From an uncultured Clostridia bacterium (lineage in GTDB: Bacteria; Bacillota; Clostridia; Christensenellales; Borkfalkiaceae): 28,347 bases of DNA. Within the stretch, counting starts at the first letter, position 1, and each line of letters opens with the position of its first letter. The stretch is from NCBI GenBank assembly GCA_947589335.1, contig CANPZH010000002.1, positions 1 to 28,347 on the forward strand, in the 5' to 3' direction. The notes under the pieces are model-generated. The model was not told the origin of the DNA. It searched no databases and was given only the letters and a program-made list of their open reading frames with translations. Shown piece by piece: positions 1 to 9,100 of the stretch. The translations under genes and the position numbers were made by a program.

Positions 1-1634
1 ACCGCGGGATAGGGGGAGAGCGGACGGAGCGCACGCTCACGTCCGCGCAGGCGCGCGCGGTCGAAAGGATCGAAGGCACGGAAAAGACGGTCTCGCTCCT
101 GCACGGGGTGACGGGAAGCGGGAAGACGGAGATCTATCTCACCCTCATCGCCAAGCAGCTCGCGCTCGGCAAGACCGCGATCTTCCTCGTCCCCGAGATC
201 TCTCTGACGCCGCAGATGCTCTCCCAGCTCCGCGCGCGGTTCGGCGGCGCAGTCGCCATTCTGCACAGCGGGCTCTCGGCGGGGGAGCGGTTCGACGAAT
301 GGCAGCGCCTTAAAAGCGGCGAGGCGAGAATCGCAGTCGGCGCGCGCTCGGCGGTGTTCGCCCCCGTCGAGAACATCGGTCTCATCGTCATCGACGAGGA
401 GCACGACGGCAGTTACGCCTCGGAGAGCGCTCCCCGCTACAACACCTTCGATATCGCCCTCCTGCGCGCAAAGTACCACCGCTGCAAGCTCGTGCTCGGC
501 AGTGCGACGCCCTCCGTCGAGACCTACCGCCGCGCCGAAACGGGGGAGTTCGAACTCATCACCCTGCCCGAGAGGATCAACGCAAAGCCCATGCCCAAGG
601 TCGGGATCGTGGATATGCGCCGGGAAGTGAGGAGGGGGAATCCCTCTCCCTTTTCCGCCGCTCTCCGCGAAAAGCTCGCACAATGCCTCGGGAGCGGCAA
701 CCAGGCGATCCTCTTTCTCAACCGCCGCGGCTATTCGCAGACCGTTCTCTGCAGAGACTGCGGATACGTCGCCAAATGCGAACACTGCGACGTCGCGCTC
801 ACCTATCACAGCGAGGAGAACTGCCTCAAATGCCACTACTGCGGCGCCCATTACCGGATGCTGACGGCCTGTCCGTCGTGCGGGGGCGTGCATATCGGCT
901 ATGTGGGGACGGGGACCCAGCGGGTCGTGGGCGAGCTGAAAAAGCTCTATCCCTCCGCGCGGATCCTGCGCATGGACAACGATACGACGGGCGGCAAAGA
1001 GGGACACTATAAAATTCTGAAACAGTTTGCGGACCGCAAGGCGGATATCCTCGTCGGCACGCAGATGGTCGCTAAGGGCCACGACTTTCCCTTTGTGACC
1101 CTCGTCGGCATCCTCGACGCGGACATGAGCCTGCACTTTCCCGACTACCGGAGCGGCGAGCGGACCTTCCAGCTCGTGACGCAGGTCGCGGGCAGAAGCG
1201 GGCGGGCGGAGGCGTGCGGAGAAGTCGTTCTGCAGACCTACGACCCCTCGAACTACATCCTGCGCTTTGCGGCGGAGTACGACTACGCGGGGTTCTACGC
1301 CCATGAGATCGGCATGCGCGCGGGGACGGCGTTCCCGCCCTTCGCGAAGATCGTGCGCGTCATGGTCGTCGGCGAGGACGAAAAAGAGGCGCTCGAAGCT
1401 CTCCGCGAGGTCTACGGCGAGCTCGAGCGGATCTACCTCGCGCATACGGACAGTTTCCTGTTCTTCAACAAGATGCACGCGCCGATCAAGCGGATCCGCA
1501 ACAAGTTCCGCTATCAGGTGCTCATGCGCCTTGCCGAGACCTCTCCGCTCCGGGAGATCTACGCCGCCTGCGCGGAGGCGAAATATAAAAAAACGATCGT
1601 ATATGTGGAAGAGAATCCTTCCAATCTGAGTTGA
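1..1634 (+). CDS. priA: Primosomal protein N' (PriA helicase), 5'-truncated by window edge
   Basis: PriA is the superfamily 2 DNA helicase that reloads the replisome at stalled forks. The frame is open from base 3, so the gene starts upstream of the window; the GTG at 108 is an internal Val codon. Visible in order: the end of the helicase entry region (LTSAQARAVERI), Walker A (GVTGSGKTE), the DEEH box (VIDEEHDGSY), the GSATPS motif, and a zinc-binding segment with eight Cys in CxxC-type pairs (CRDCGYVAKCEHC, CLKCHYCG, CPSCGG). Then come the helicase motifs around VGTQMVAKGHDFP and the QVAGRSGR arginine-finger motif, followed by the C-terminal domain. About 543 residues are present; the N-terminal DNA-binding part is missing only because of the window edge. 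The stop lies 9 bp before def, so the two are probably cotranscribed. Confidence 0.97.
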   Translation, partial: RGIGGERTERTLTSAQARAVERIEGTEKTVSLLHGVTGSGKTEIYLTLIAKQLALGKTAIFLVPEISLTPQMLSQLRARFGGAVAILHSGLSAGERFDEWQRLKSGEARIAVGARSAVFAPVENIGLIVIDEEHDGSYASESAPRYNTFDIALLRAKYHRCKLVLGSATPSVETYRRAETGEFELITLPERINAKPMPKVGIVDMRREVRRGNPSPFSAALREKLAQCLGSGNQAILFLNRRGYSQTVLCRDCGYVAKCEHCDVALTYHSEENCLKCHYCGAHYRMLTACPSCGGVHIGYVGTGTQRVVGELKKLYPSARILRMDNDTTGGKEGHYKILKQFADRKADILVGTQMVAKGHDFPFVTLVGILDADMSLHFPDYRSGERTFQLVTQVAGRSGRAEACGEVVLQTYDPSNYILRFAAEYDYAGFYAHEIGMRAGTAFPPFAKIVRVMVVGEDEKEALEALREVYGELERIYLAHTDSFLFFNKMHAPIKRIRNKFRYQVLMRLAETSPLREIYAACAEAKYKKTIVYVEENPSNLS

Positions 1635-1643
1635 GGTGATAAG

Positions 1644-2099
1644 ATGATCCGGGAAATAGTACAGGTCGGCGATCCCGTCCTGAGAAAGAAGTGCGAGCCC
1701 GTCAAGCGGTTCGACGGAGAGCTCTGCTCCCTGCTCGACGACATGAAGGAGACCGTCCGCGCCGCAGAGGGAGCGGGACTTGCCGCGCCGCAGGTCGGCG
1801 TTCCCGTCCGCGCCGTCGTCGTGGACGTCGAAGAGGGATTCTTCGAGTTTGTCAACCCCGTCTTCGTCTGGCAGAAGGGGGAGCAGACGGGCGCGGAGGG
1901 CTGCCTCTCCGTCAAGGGGAAGGCGGGCACCGTGCTCCGCCCGAACAAGGTCAAGATCGTCTTCCAGGACCGCAATGGGGATAAATATTCCCTCGTCGCG
2001 CGCGATTTCTTCGCCCGCGCGGTCTGCCATGAACTCGACCATCTCGACGGGATCCTCTACACGGACAAGGCGACGGACGTCCGCGACTCGGAGGATTGA
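1644..2099 (+). CDS. def: Peptide deformylase
   Basis: Removes the formyl group from the N-terminal Met of nascent proteins, acting at the ribosome exit; a metal-dependent (Fe2+/Zn2+) hydrolase. All three family signatures are present: motif I GAGLAAPQVG (residues ~45-54), motif II EGCLSV with the metal-binding Cys, and motif III HELDH with the two metal His residues and the catalytic Glu. The length of 151 residues is normal for the short bacterial forms. The ATG at 1644 has a GAGGTG ribosome site that overlaps the priA stop. fmt follows after a single base, pairing the enzymes that remove and add the same formyl group. Confidence 0.97.
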   Translation: MIREIVQVGDPVLRKKCEPVKRFDGELCSLLDDMKETVRAAEGAGLAAPQVGVPVRAVVVDVEEGFFEFVNPVFVWQKGEQTGAEGCLSVKGKAGTVLRPNKVKIVFQDRNGDKYSLVARDFFARAVCHELDHLDGILYTDKATDVRDSED

Positions 2100-2100
2100 C

Positions 2101-3015
2101 ATGAAACTCGTCTTTGCGGGTACGCCCGTGTTCGCCCTCGCGCCCCTTGAAAGCATTCTCTCGGCGGGATATTCCGTCGCCGCCGTTCTCACCCAACCCG
2201 ACCGCCCGCAGGGCAGGAAGGGGACGCTGACCCCTCCGCCCGTCAAGGAGGCGGCGCAGCGGCTGGGGATCCCCGTCCTGCAGCCCGAAAAGCTCAGGGA
2301 GGATCCTTCCGCGCTGAAGGCCGTGGGGGCGGATCTCATGGTCACCTGCGCCTACGGACAGATCCTGACGCAGGAGGTCCTCGACCTGTTCCCGCTCGGC
2401 GTGTGGAATCTCCACGCGTCGCTGCTTCCCGCATACCGCGGCGCGGCCCCGATCGCGCGCGCCCTCATCGACGGCTGCCGCGAGACGGGCGTCACGGTCA
2501 TGAAGACGGAACTCGGGCTCGACACGGGGGATATCCTCCTCTCGTCCCGCTGCCCGATCTACGATTCCGACGACTGCGGGACGCTTTCGGACCGTCTCTC
2601 CCGCCTCTCGGGGGAGCTTGCCGTGCAGGCGCTTGAAAAGATCGCGCGCGGAGAGCTCTCTCTCGCCAAACAGGGGGAGGGCTTCGTCTGCAAAAAGGTC
2701 GGGCGCACGCAGGTCGACTTTTCCCGCTCCGCGCGGGAGGTCAGCTGTCTTGTGCGCGGGCTCTCTCCCGCGCCGCTCTCCTTCGGCGTTACAGAAGGTC
2801 TCATGCTGAACTTTTGGTTCGCGGAGGAGACGGAGGCAGAGGGCGCGGAGCCGTACGGGACGGTGCTCTCCGCCTCTCCCCGCGAGGGGCTCGTCGTCAA
2901 GTGCGGCGAGGGCGCGGTGCGCATCACCGAATTGCAGCCGTCGGGCGGACGGAGGATGTCCGCACGCGACTTTCTGAACGGAAGAAAGCTGAAAGAGGGA
3001 CAGCGCTTTGACTAA
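2101..3015 (+). CDS. fmt: Methionyl-tRNA formyltransferase
   Basis: Transfers a formyl group from 10-formyl-tetrahydrofolate to Met-tRNAfMet to make the initiator tRNA. The protein starts MKLVFAGTP at the ATG at 2101; an upstream extension of the open frame to 1780 is antisense-free shadow of def and is not used. The N-terminal Rossmann-type transferase domain carries the substrate-loop region PQGRKG and the catalytic signature NLHASLLPAYRGAAPI, with the Asn, His and Asp (LGLDTGD) positions of the formyltransferase family. A C-terminal OB-like domain follows from about residue 205. The length of 304 residues is typical. One base separates it from def, and it overlaps rsmB by 8 bp, so translation is probably coupled. 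Confidence 0.96.
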   Translation: MKLVFAGTPVFALAPLESILSAGYSVAAVLTQPDRPQGRKGTLTPPPVKEAAQRLGIPVLQPEKLREDPSALKAVGADLMVTCAYGQILTQEVLDLFPLGVWNLHASLLPAYRGAAPIARALIDGCRETGVTVMKTELGLDTGDILLSSRCPIYDSDDCGTLSDRLSRLSGELAVQALEKIARGELSLAKQGEGFVCKKVGRTQVDFSRSAREVSCLVRGLSPAPLSFGVTEGLMLNFWFAEETEAEGAEPYGTVLSASPREGLVVKCGEGAVRITELQPSGGRRMSARDFLNGRKLKEGQRFD

Positions 3016-4234
3016 TCCATTCTACGACTCATACCGCGTCCTCATGAAAGTGTACTCGGAGGGCGCCTATCTCAAGATCGCCCTTGCGGAGACCGACCTT
3101 GAGGAGCTCAACCGCGCGAAGACGGTCAAGACGGTGTACGGCGTTCTCGAAAACGACGGATACCTCTCCCTCTGCATCGGCACGTTCGCTTCCAGAACGC
3201 CCAAACTCGCGGTGCGGGTCCTGCTCAAGATCGCGCTTTTTCAGCTGATCTTTCTCAAAAAGCCGCGCTATATGGTCACGGATACCGCCGTCGATCTGCT
3301 CAAACGCATGGGCAAAGGGGGCATGGCAGGCTTTCTGAACGCCTTTCTGAGGGGATTCGACGAGCAAAAAGTCGTCCTCCCGGAGGGGGACGAGGGGCTC
3401 TCCGTGCGGTACAATTTCCCGCTCTTTGCGGTGAAACGGCTGAAGGAACAGTACGGCGGACGGGCGGAGGCGATCATGGCGGCAAAGAGCCGCGGCGTCT
3501 GCGTGCGCTTTGTGCGCGGGGAGGAAAAGTATTCGGACCGTCCGCATGAAGACACTCCCTTTCCCCATCTCTTTCTCTTTCCGAATTTCACCCGCGACGG
3601 AGGATTTGCCGCGGGAGACTATACCTTCCAGTCGGTCGGGAGCGTGGCGATCTGTTCGGCCGTGGAGACCTGCGGCCGCCTGCTCGACGCCTGCGCCGCT
3701 CCGGGCGGGAAGAGCGTCCTCCTTGCCGAACGGTGCGGGGAGGTGACGGCGTGCGAACTGCATCCCCACCGCGCAGAGCTCATCCGCGCTTACGCCGCCC
3801 GCATGGGGCGGGACAACGTGAAGGTCTTCGTGGCGGATTCCTCCCTCTTCCGTCCGGAGTGGGAGGGGGCGTTCGGCGGCGTCCTGTGCGACGTGCCCTG
3901 TTCGGGGCTCGGGACGGTCGCCGAGAATCCCGATCTTCCCCTCGGGAAGCGGGAGGAAGACTTCCTCGCCCTCCCCGCCGTGCAGAGCTCCATTCTCGGA
4001 AATAGCGCCCGCTATGTCGCCCCGGGCGGCGCGCTGTACTATTCGACCTGCTCTGTCTTCCGCGAGGAGAACGACGGCGTGGTCGGGGCATTCCTTGCGG
4101 AAAGAGGCATGTTCGCCCCCGAGCGGATCGACAGCCCGCTTGCGCACGAGCGGACGGAATTCGGACTTCAGTTTCTGCCCGACGAGGCGTTCGGCGCGGG
4201 CTTCTACGTCGCAAAACTCAGGAGGAAGGCATGA
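3008..4234 (+). CDS. rsmB: 16S rRNA (cytosine-C5) methyltransferase RsmB
   Basis: SAM-dependent methyltransferase of the RsmB/Nop2 family that modifies C967 of 16S rRNA. The N-terminal NusB-like RNA-binding domain spans residues 1 to ~140. The catalytic domain shows the SAM motif DACAAPGGKS, motif IV DVPCSGLG with one catalytic Cys and motif VI YSTCSVFREEN with the other. I choose the TTG at 3008: it gives a complete first helix (YDSYRVLMKVYSEGAYL) and has an AGAGGGA ribosome site about 8 bp upstream. The ATG at 3044 would cut into that helix. The length of 408 is slightly short for the family. The frame overlaps fmt at the start and rlmN by ATGA at the end. Confidence 0.93.
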   Translation: MTNPFYDSYRVLMKVYSEGAYLKIALAETDLEELNRAKTVKTVYGVLENDGYLSLCIGTFASRTPKLAVRVLLKIALFQLIFLKKPRYMVTDTAVDLLKRMGKGGMAGFLNAFLRGFDEQKVVLPEGDEGLSVRYNFPLFAVKRLKEQYGGRAEAIMAAKSRGVCVRFVRGEEKYSDRPHEDTPFPHLFLFPNFTRDGGFAAGDYTFQSVGSVAICSAVETCGRLLDACAAPGGKSVLLAERCGEVTACELHPHRAELIRAYAARMGRDNVKVFVADSSLFRPEWEGAFGGVLCDVPCSGLGTVAENPDLPLGKREEDFLALPAVQSSILGNSARYVAPGGALYYSTCSVFREENDGVVGAFLAERGMFAPERIDSPLAHERTEFGLQFLPDEAFGAGFYVAKLRRKA

Positions 4235-5262
4235 AGGCGATCCTGCAGGACCTCTCCCGCGCCGAGCTCGTCCGTCTCACGGAGGAGCTCGGCGGGCAAA
4301 AATTCAGGGCGGAGCAGATCTTTCTCGGGCTGATGCAGGGGAAGAAGATCTCCGAACTTCCCATTCCTCCCGCCATGCGCGCTGCGCTTTTGGAGCGGTT
4401 CGAAGACGAGCCGGTGAAGATCGCCGAGACCCTCGTCTCCGAGGAGGACGGCACGAAGAAATACCTCTTTTCCTTGGCGGACGGCAACCTCATCGAGGGG
4501 GTGTTCATGCGTCACGCCTACGGGAACACGCAGTGCGTCTCCACGCAGGTCGGCTGCCGCATGGGCTGCAAGTTCTGCGCCTCCACCCTCGGCGGACGGG
4601 TCAGAGACCTCACGGCGGGGGAGATCCTTGCGGAAGTGCTCACCGTCAACCGCGCGGAGGGGGGAACGGTCAAGGACCGTGCGGTCACGAACGTCGTGCT
4701 CATGGGCAGCGGCGAACCCTTCGATAACTACGACGCCGTCGTGAAATTCCTCCGCAATCTCTCCGCGGAGGGGGGGATCTGCATCAGTCCGCGCAATGTC
4801 AGCCTGTCGACGTGCGGGCTCGTCCCCGAGATGAGAAGGTTCGCCTCGGAGGGGATCCCGCTCAATCTCACCGTCTCCCTGCACGCGACCTGCGACGAAG
4901 AGCGCGCCCGCACGATGCCGATAGCAAACCGCTACCGGATCTCGGAGATCCTCGGCGCCTGCGCCGAATACTTCGAAAAGACGGGGCGGAGATACATCTT
5001 CGAATACACCCTCATCTCGGGGGAGAATGCCGATGAAGCGCACGCGCTCGCGCTCGCGGAACTCTTGCGGGGAAGACCCTGCCACGTCAACCTCATCCGC
5101 CTGAACGAGGTGAAGGAGCGCTCTCTCAAGGCAGCCGCAGAGCGGGACGCCAGGCGTTTTTTGCACGTTCTGGAGGAGCAGGGGATCTCCGCGACCCTCC
5201 GCCGCAGCATGGGGAGCGACATCGCCGGCGCCTGCGGACAGTTGAGGAATTCACGAAGATAA
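4231..5262 (+). CDS. rlmN: Dual-specificity 23S rRNA/tRNA (adenine-C2) methyltransferase RlmN
   Basis: Radical-SAM enzyme that methylates A2503 of 23S rRNA and A37 of some tRNAs, influencing decoding and peptidyl-transferase antibiotic response. The 4Fe-4S motif CRMGCKFCAS lies at residues ~109-118. The family signature MGSGEPFDNYDAV follows, then a SLHA motif, and the conserved C-terminal Cys that forms the methylated intermediate is in GACGQL. The length of 343 residues is normal. The ATG overlaps the rsmB stop (ATGA) and is preceded by GGAGG. In many Bacillota the cluster continues with a PP2C phosphatase and a PknB kinase; here it ends and a repeat-rich region begins. Confidence 0.96.
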   Translation: MKAILQDLSRAELVRLTEELGGQKFRAEQIFLGLMQGKKISELPIPPAMRAALLERFEDEPVKIAETLVSEEDGTKKYLFSLADGNLIEGVFMRHAYGNTQCVSTQVGCRMGCKFCASTLGGRVRDLTAGEILAEVLTVNRAEGGTVKDRAVTNVVLMGSGEPFDNYDAVVKFLRNLSAEGGICISPRNVSLSTCGLVPEMRRFASEGIPLNLTVSLHATCDEERARTMPIANRYRISEILGACAEYFEKTGRRYIFEYTLISGENADEAHALALAELLRGRPCHVNLIRLNEVKERSLKAAAERDARRFLHVLEEQGISATLRRSMGSDIAGACGQLRNSRR

Positions 5263-5288
5263 GATCACGAAATTCTTTGCTCCCTCCA

Positions 5289-5339
5289 CCCCCTTGGCGC
5301 CCCCTTGAGGGGGAGCTCCGCCATAGGCGGTGAGGGGGT
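5289..5339 (+). repeat. Dispersed palindromic repeat, family C, copy 1
   Basis: The unit starts CCCCTTGGCGCCCCC and ends GGTGAGGGGGT, with two nested inverted repeats (CCCCCTTGAGGGGG and CCGCCATAGGCGG). It shares its outer framework with the copy at 5688-5736 but carries a different inner stem. Repeats of this layout are familiar as small non-coding dispersed elements in gut Clostridia; I cannot name the family. The 5263-6159 interval has no credible gene. The 214-codon open frame across it is a by-product of GC-rich repeats. Confidence 0.65.
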
Positions 5340-5531
5340 GTCGGTCGAAAATAATTTCCGTGAGGAAACGCGCTCCCGCGCCTTCACTTATTTGGTCCTC
5401 TCGTTCGTTCCATCGGACAACAAGCGCGAGGTATCGCGCAAATGGAGTCCCGCAGCGCAGAAGCGTGGTTCTGCTCGCGGTACATTATTTAAGAAGAGTA
5501 GAAGCCGCAGGTATGCGGCAAATTGGGAGGA

Positions 5532-5579
5532 GTGGCGTTGTTTCTGTTCAACAGCGCAGTGCGCTGTGAACAACGCCAC
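5532..5579. repeat. Nested inverted repeat (hairpin)
   Basis: GTGGCGTTGTT at 5532-5542 pairs with AACAACGCCAC at 5569-5579, an 11-bp perfect stem. Inside it CAGCGCA and TGCGCTG form a second near-continuous stem. There is no T-run, so it is not an obvious terminator. It is probably part of a composite dispersed repeat array. Confidence 0.6.
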
Positions 5580-5605
5580 GACAGGAGCGCTGGCGGGCGC
5601 GACGG

Positions 5606-5635
5606 GCTTTGCGGCGGTCCCTGCCGCCGCAAAGC
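5606..5635. repeat. 12-bp perfect hairpin
   Basis: GCTTTGCGGCGG at 5606-5617 and its exact complement at 5624-5635 flank a 6-nt loop. It is GC-rich and has no T-tract, and belongs to the same repeat-filled interval as its neighbours. Confidence 0.65.
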
Positions 5636-5687
5636 GCTTATGGAAAAGCGTGGTTTTCCAACGCGCAGTAATTTTGGGAAGCAAATT

Positions 5688-5736
5688 CCCCTTGGCGCCC
5701 CTATTAGGGGAGCTGTCACGAAGTGACAGAGGGGTT
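5688..5736 (+). repeat. Dispersed palindromic repeat, family C, copy 2
   Basis: Begins CCCCTTGGCGCCCC and ends ACAGAGGGG. It has the outer stem CCCCTATTAGGGG and the inner stem CTGTCACGAAGTGACAG (8-bp arms). The outer framework matches 5289-5339, while the inner stem is replaced by an unrelated one. This covariation suggests that structure, not sequence, is kept. Confidence 0.65.
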
Positions 5737-5854
5737 TTCGAAAGTTCGTTAAAACCCTTTCGGCGCGCATTCGCGCGCCACTTTCCCTTTCAGGGACAGC
5801 AAGAAGGTGAATGCGAAACCATTCCCAATACGTCATTCCGCCCCGCGCTTTTTT

Positions 5855-5924
5855 ACGTCATTCCGAACGAATGTGAGGAATCTCAACCTCAGATTCCTCC
5901 TTCCTTCGGTCGTCGGAATGACGT
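5855..5924. repeat. 70-bp palindromic repeat, family A, upstream of giant gene
   Basis: The ends are ACGTCATTCCGA and TCGGAATGACGT. The inner arms GAGGAATCT and AGATTCCTC form an imperfect hairpin. The length is identical to the copy at 16431-16500 just after the giant gene's stop. A partial right end (GTCGTCGGAATGACGT) lies at 5937-5952, and another left end (CGTCATTCCG) at 5831-5840. MITE-like, with no coding capacity. Confidence 0.75.
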
Positions 5925-6056
5925 AGAGGAGAAAACGTCGTCGGAATGACGTGGGGGGGGAACGAAGCCCGGTCTGTCATTCTTTCGGGGCAAAGGGGGG
6001 AGGGCGGAAAGCAAAAATTTCTCATTCAAAATATAAGAAAAATTCTCCGTTATCCG

Positions 6057-6085
6057 TTGACATTCTGTCATAGAGATGATAGAAT
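6057..6085 (+). promoter_or_regulatory. Sigma-A-type promoter for the giant gene
   Basis: TTGACA (6057-6062), a 17-bp spacer and TAGAAT (6080-6085) give a near-consensus promoter about 75 bp before the ATG at 6160. It sits in an AT-rich island that contrasts with the GC-rich repeats upstream. Confidence 0.7.
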
Positions 6086-6086
6086 A

Positions 6087-6108
6087 ATGTCATAATCATA
6101 TATGACAT
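6087..6108. promoter_or_regulatory. Operator-like palindrome at the giant gene start site
   Basis: ATGTCATA (6087-6094) and TATGACAT (6101-6108) are 8-bp perfect inverted arms separated by 6 bp, lying at the predicted transcription start. The core TGTCAT also occurs at 6066-6071 (inside the promoter spacer) and 6110-6115. Four copies in 50 bp suggest a regulator-binding cluster; the regulator is unknown. Confidence 0.5.
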
Positions 6109-6159
6109 CTGTCATTCCCGCGGCGGAAAGCGTCCGTTTGAGGGAAGAAGGAGGGTCTC

Positions 6160-9100
6160 ATGGAGAAAAACCGGGAAGCAGGGGAACTGCACGAAATCAA
6201 GAGCAAACGGCGTCCGCGCGCCGTCAAAGTCAAACATGAAGGACTGCGTCTTAGGCCCAAGAGAAGGATGAAACGCATGACGAAGGCGCTCGTCTCCCTG
6301 ACGGCCGCGGTCGTCCTCGGCGTCGGCGTCTACGGGATCGGCTCCGCCTTTTTCCGCGATCCCGACCGGAACGTCGTCAACCTCGACTACGGCTCCGTGT
6401 CCGAGGCGGTCGAAGAGGGCGAGGTGTATTCCCTCGGGAGCGACTATTCCGCGATCGACATCTTCGCCCGTCTCAACTGGACATTTGCGCAGCAGACCAA
6501 CTGGTATGCCCAACTGTACGGGACGGTCGATACCGTCGTGAACCAGGAGGTCATCACCTATAAGCAGTACAACGACGGGATCCTCATCTCGGCGGACTTC
6601 ACAAAGAGCACCCTCGTGAGCGGGGCGAGCCAGTTTTGCTATCTCAAGGACCGCGATCTCGTCATCTGGCGCAAGCCCGTAGGGGGACCGTCGACCTATC
6701 AGGGGCTCGACACCGTGTGGAAGACGGATGCGCCCTACCGCACGATGACGATCGGCGGCGCGGACGGATTCAAGGCAACGAACGGACTTCCCGCCTATGA
6801 ACTCTGCGTGTACGTCATCCGCGACGATACCGTCTTGTCCGTGAGCGACGTCGAACAGACGGAGGACGGCAACTACCGCATCACCTACACCCTCGACCCG
6901 AGGACGTGGGAGGAGGCGGACGAGAACGGGAACATCATCACCAAGGGCGCGACCGCCTATTATGCCAACCAGATGATCTTCACAGGCGGTCTGCCCTCCG
7001 CTCCCGTCTTCAAAGAGCTCTCCGTTACATACACCTTCGATGAAAACTGGCGGGTGCTCCAAAGCGACAACCGAGAGATCTACGATGCGCAATACGGACC
7101 GATCGCCGCCGGCTGCGACTATGTCGCCACGACCGTCTACGAATACAACACGCCGAAGGCGGAGTCCTCGGCGTATGAAGACTATTTCAAGCAATACGCG
7201 AACGTCCCCGCGGACAACACTCCCGTCGAGGAGGAGGTGACCGCGCTCGACTGTCTCGCCGAGGCATTCGGGCCTCTCCTTTCGGGGCCCTCTTCGCTCG
7301 ATCTCGGCCTCACCGTCGACGGACGGAGGATCGACGGCGCCGTCAACCTCGATCTGAGCGGGCTGGACCTCGGCGCGCTCGATCTGTCCTCGCTCGATCT
7401 TACGGCGATCCGCGCAAAGGCACGGCTCGGCGCGGTGCGGCTCTGGCTGGAGGACGGGCAGATCTATCTCGGATACGGCGGCGTGAAGGTGCGCATAAAC
7501 CTCGGCGATCTGCTTCCGCTCGTCTCCTCCATGGCGGAGGAGAGCGGGGAAGAGGGGAGCGGCGATCTGCTCTCCGCGCTCGCGGGCGGAACGTTCACCT
7601 CGGACGGGACGTCTGCGCGCCTGCAATCCGTACTGCCCCTTGCGGGACTGGAGATCGGGACCGATTTCCGCTTTACGATCGGGGAGGAGTCGATCACGCT
7701 TGACTCCGTCGCCGCGACCATTCCGCTCGGATCCACGACGATCGGCGCGGAGCTTTCCTTCGGCAGCGAGGAGCTGCCCGATCTTTCGGAGGAGGAGAGC
7801 TACGCCGATCTTTTATACTATCTCGACGTTCTCAAAGATCTGTTCTCGTCGGAGGCCCTCGGCGTCTCGGTCCGCTACCAAAACGGCGGGATCTCGGCGG
7901 ACGGGGATCTGAGGATCGACCTCGGACAATTCGCCCTCGACGGCAAGATCGTCCTCGACGTGGAGACGGAGGAGCTCTCCCTCCACAAGACGGTCGGGCT
8001 CTGCCTTGCGGACGGGACGGCCTATCTCGATCTCGACGGCGTGCGGCTGCAGGCGGGTCTTGGCGAGACGGCCGAATTCCTCGGCAGATTCCTTCCCGCA
8101 GTCGAACTTCCCGATCTTTCGGAGATCAACCTTGCGGCGCTGATCGAAACCCTGCTCTCCCCCGACTTTGCGGAGGAGATCACCTCCTCAGTGGGCGAAG
8201 ACGGACTGAAGATCGTCCTGAAGGGGACGGAGCTTTCGGAACGCCTCGGGATCGGTCTCGATCTCGGCGACGTCATAATCTGCCTCTCCGAGAGCGGACT
8301 AAAGCTCGACGCATTCGGCGCCGCAGTCTCGGTCGCCGCGGCGGAGGCGTTCACGCCCGAGACGGACGGGTATTTCCCCGTCATTCCGTTCGCGGAGGCG
8401 CTTGCAGACCTCTTCTCGAACGAAGCGATCTCGGCGGAGATCTCCTACTCGGCGGGCGGGCTCACGGTCGGCGGCGGATTGACGGTCGACCTCGGCGCCT
8501 TCGCGGTGCAGGGCGAGCTGACGCTCGGCTATGCCGGTGCGAGCAAGACGCTCGGGCTCTGCTATGCGGACGGTGAACTCTGCCTAAGCCTCGACGGGAT
8601 CCGCATCAAGGCGTCCTTGGAAGAGGCGATGGCGCTCATCGGAAGCTCCGTCGGAGCGATCGGCGACGTCGACGCGATGGCGCTCCTTGAGCAGATCCTG
8701 GCGCTCGACTTCGGGCAGGTGATCCTCCCCGGCGAGAGCGAAGACGCCCTCGTCGTCGTGCTGAAGGGGACGGAGATCCTCTCGGGGCTCGGGATCGGCT
8801 TCGACCTCGGCGACGTCACGATCGCAGTCTCCGATGGGACGGTCACGCTCACCGCACAGGGCGCGGAAGTTGCGCTCTCCGCGGGCACGCCGTTCGAGCC
8901 CGATACGCAGGATTACATCGACATTATGCCCTACGTCAAGAGTGCGGCAGAGCTGTTCGCCTCGGACTATCTTTCGATCCGTGCGGAGTATCTCACGGAG
9001 ACGCTCCAAATCGTCGCCGATCTCACCCTCGATCCGAGGGAGCCGGCGGCGGGCGGCACGATCACGCTCGGCTATGCGGGGATCGAGAAGACGGTCGCGG

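Noticed and set aside
5305..5949. 214-codon open frame after rlmN
   Set aside because: Composed of dispersed repeats and hairpins, no ribosome site, no recognisable protein features.
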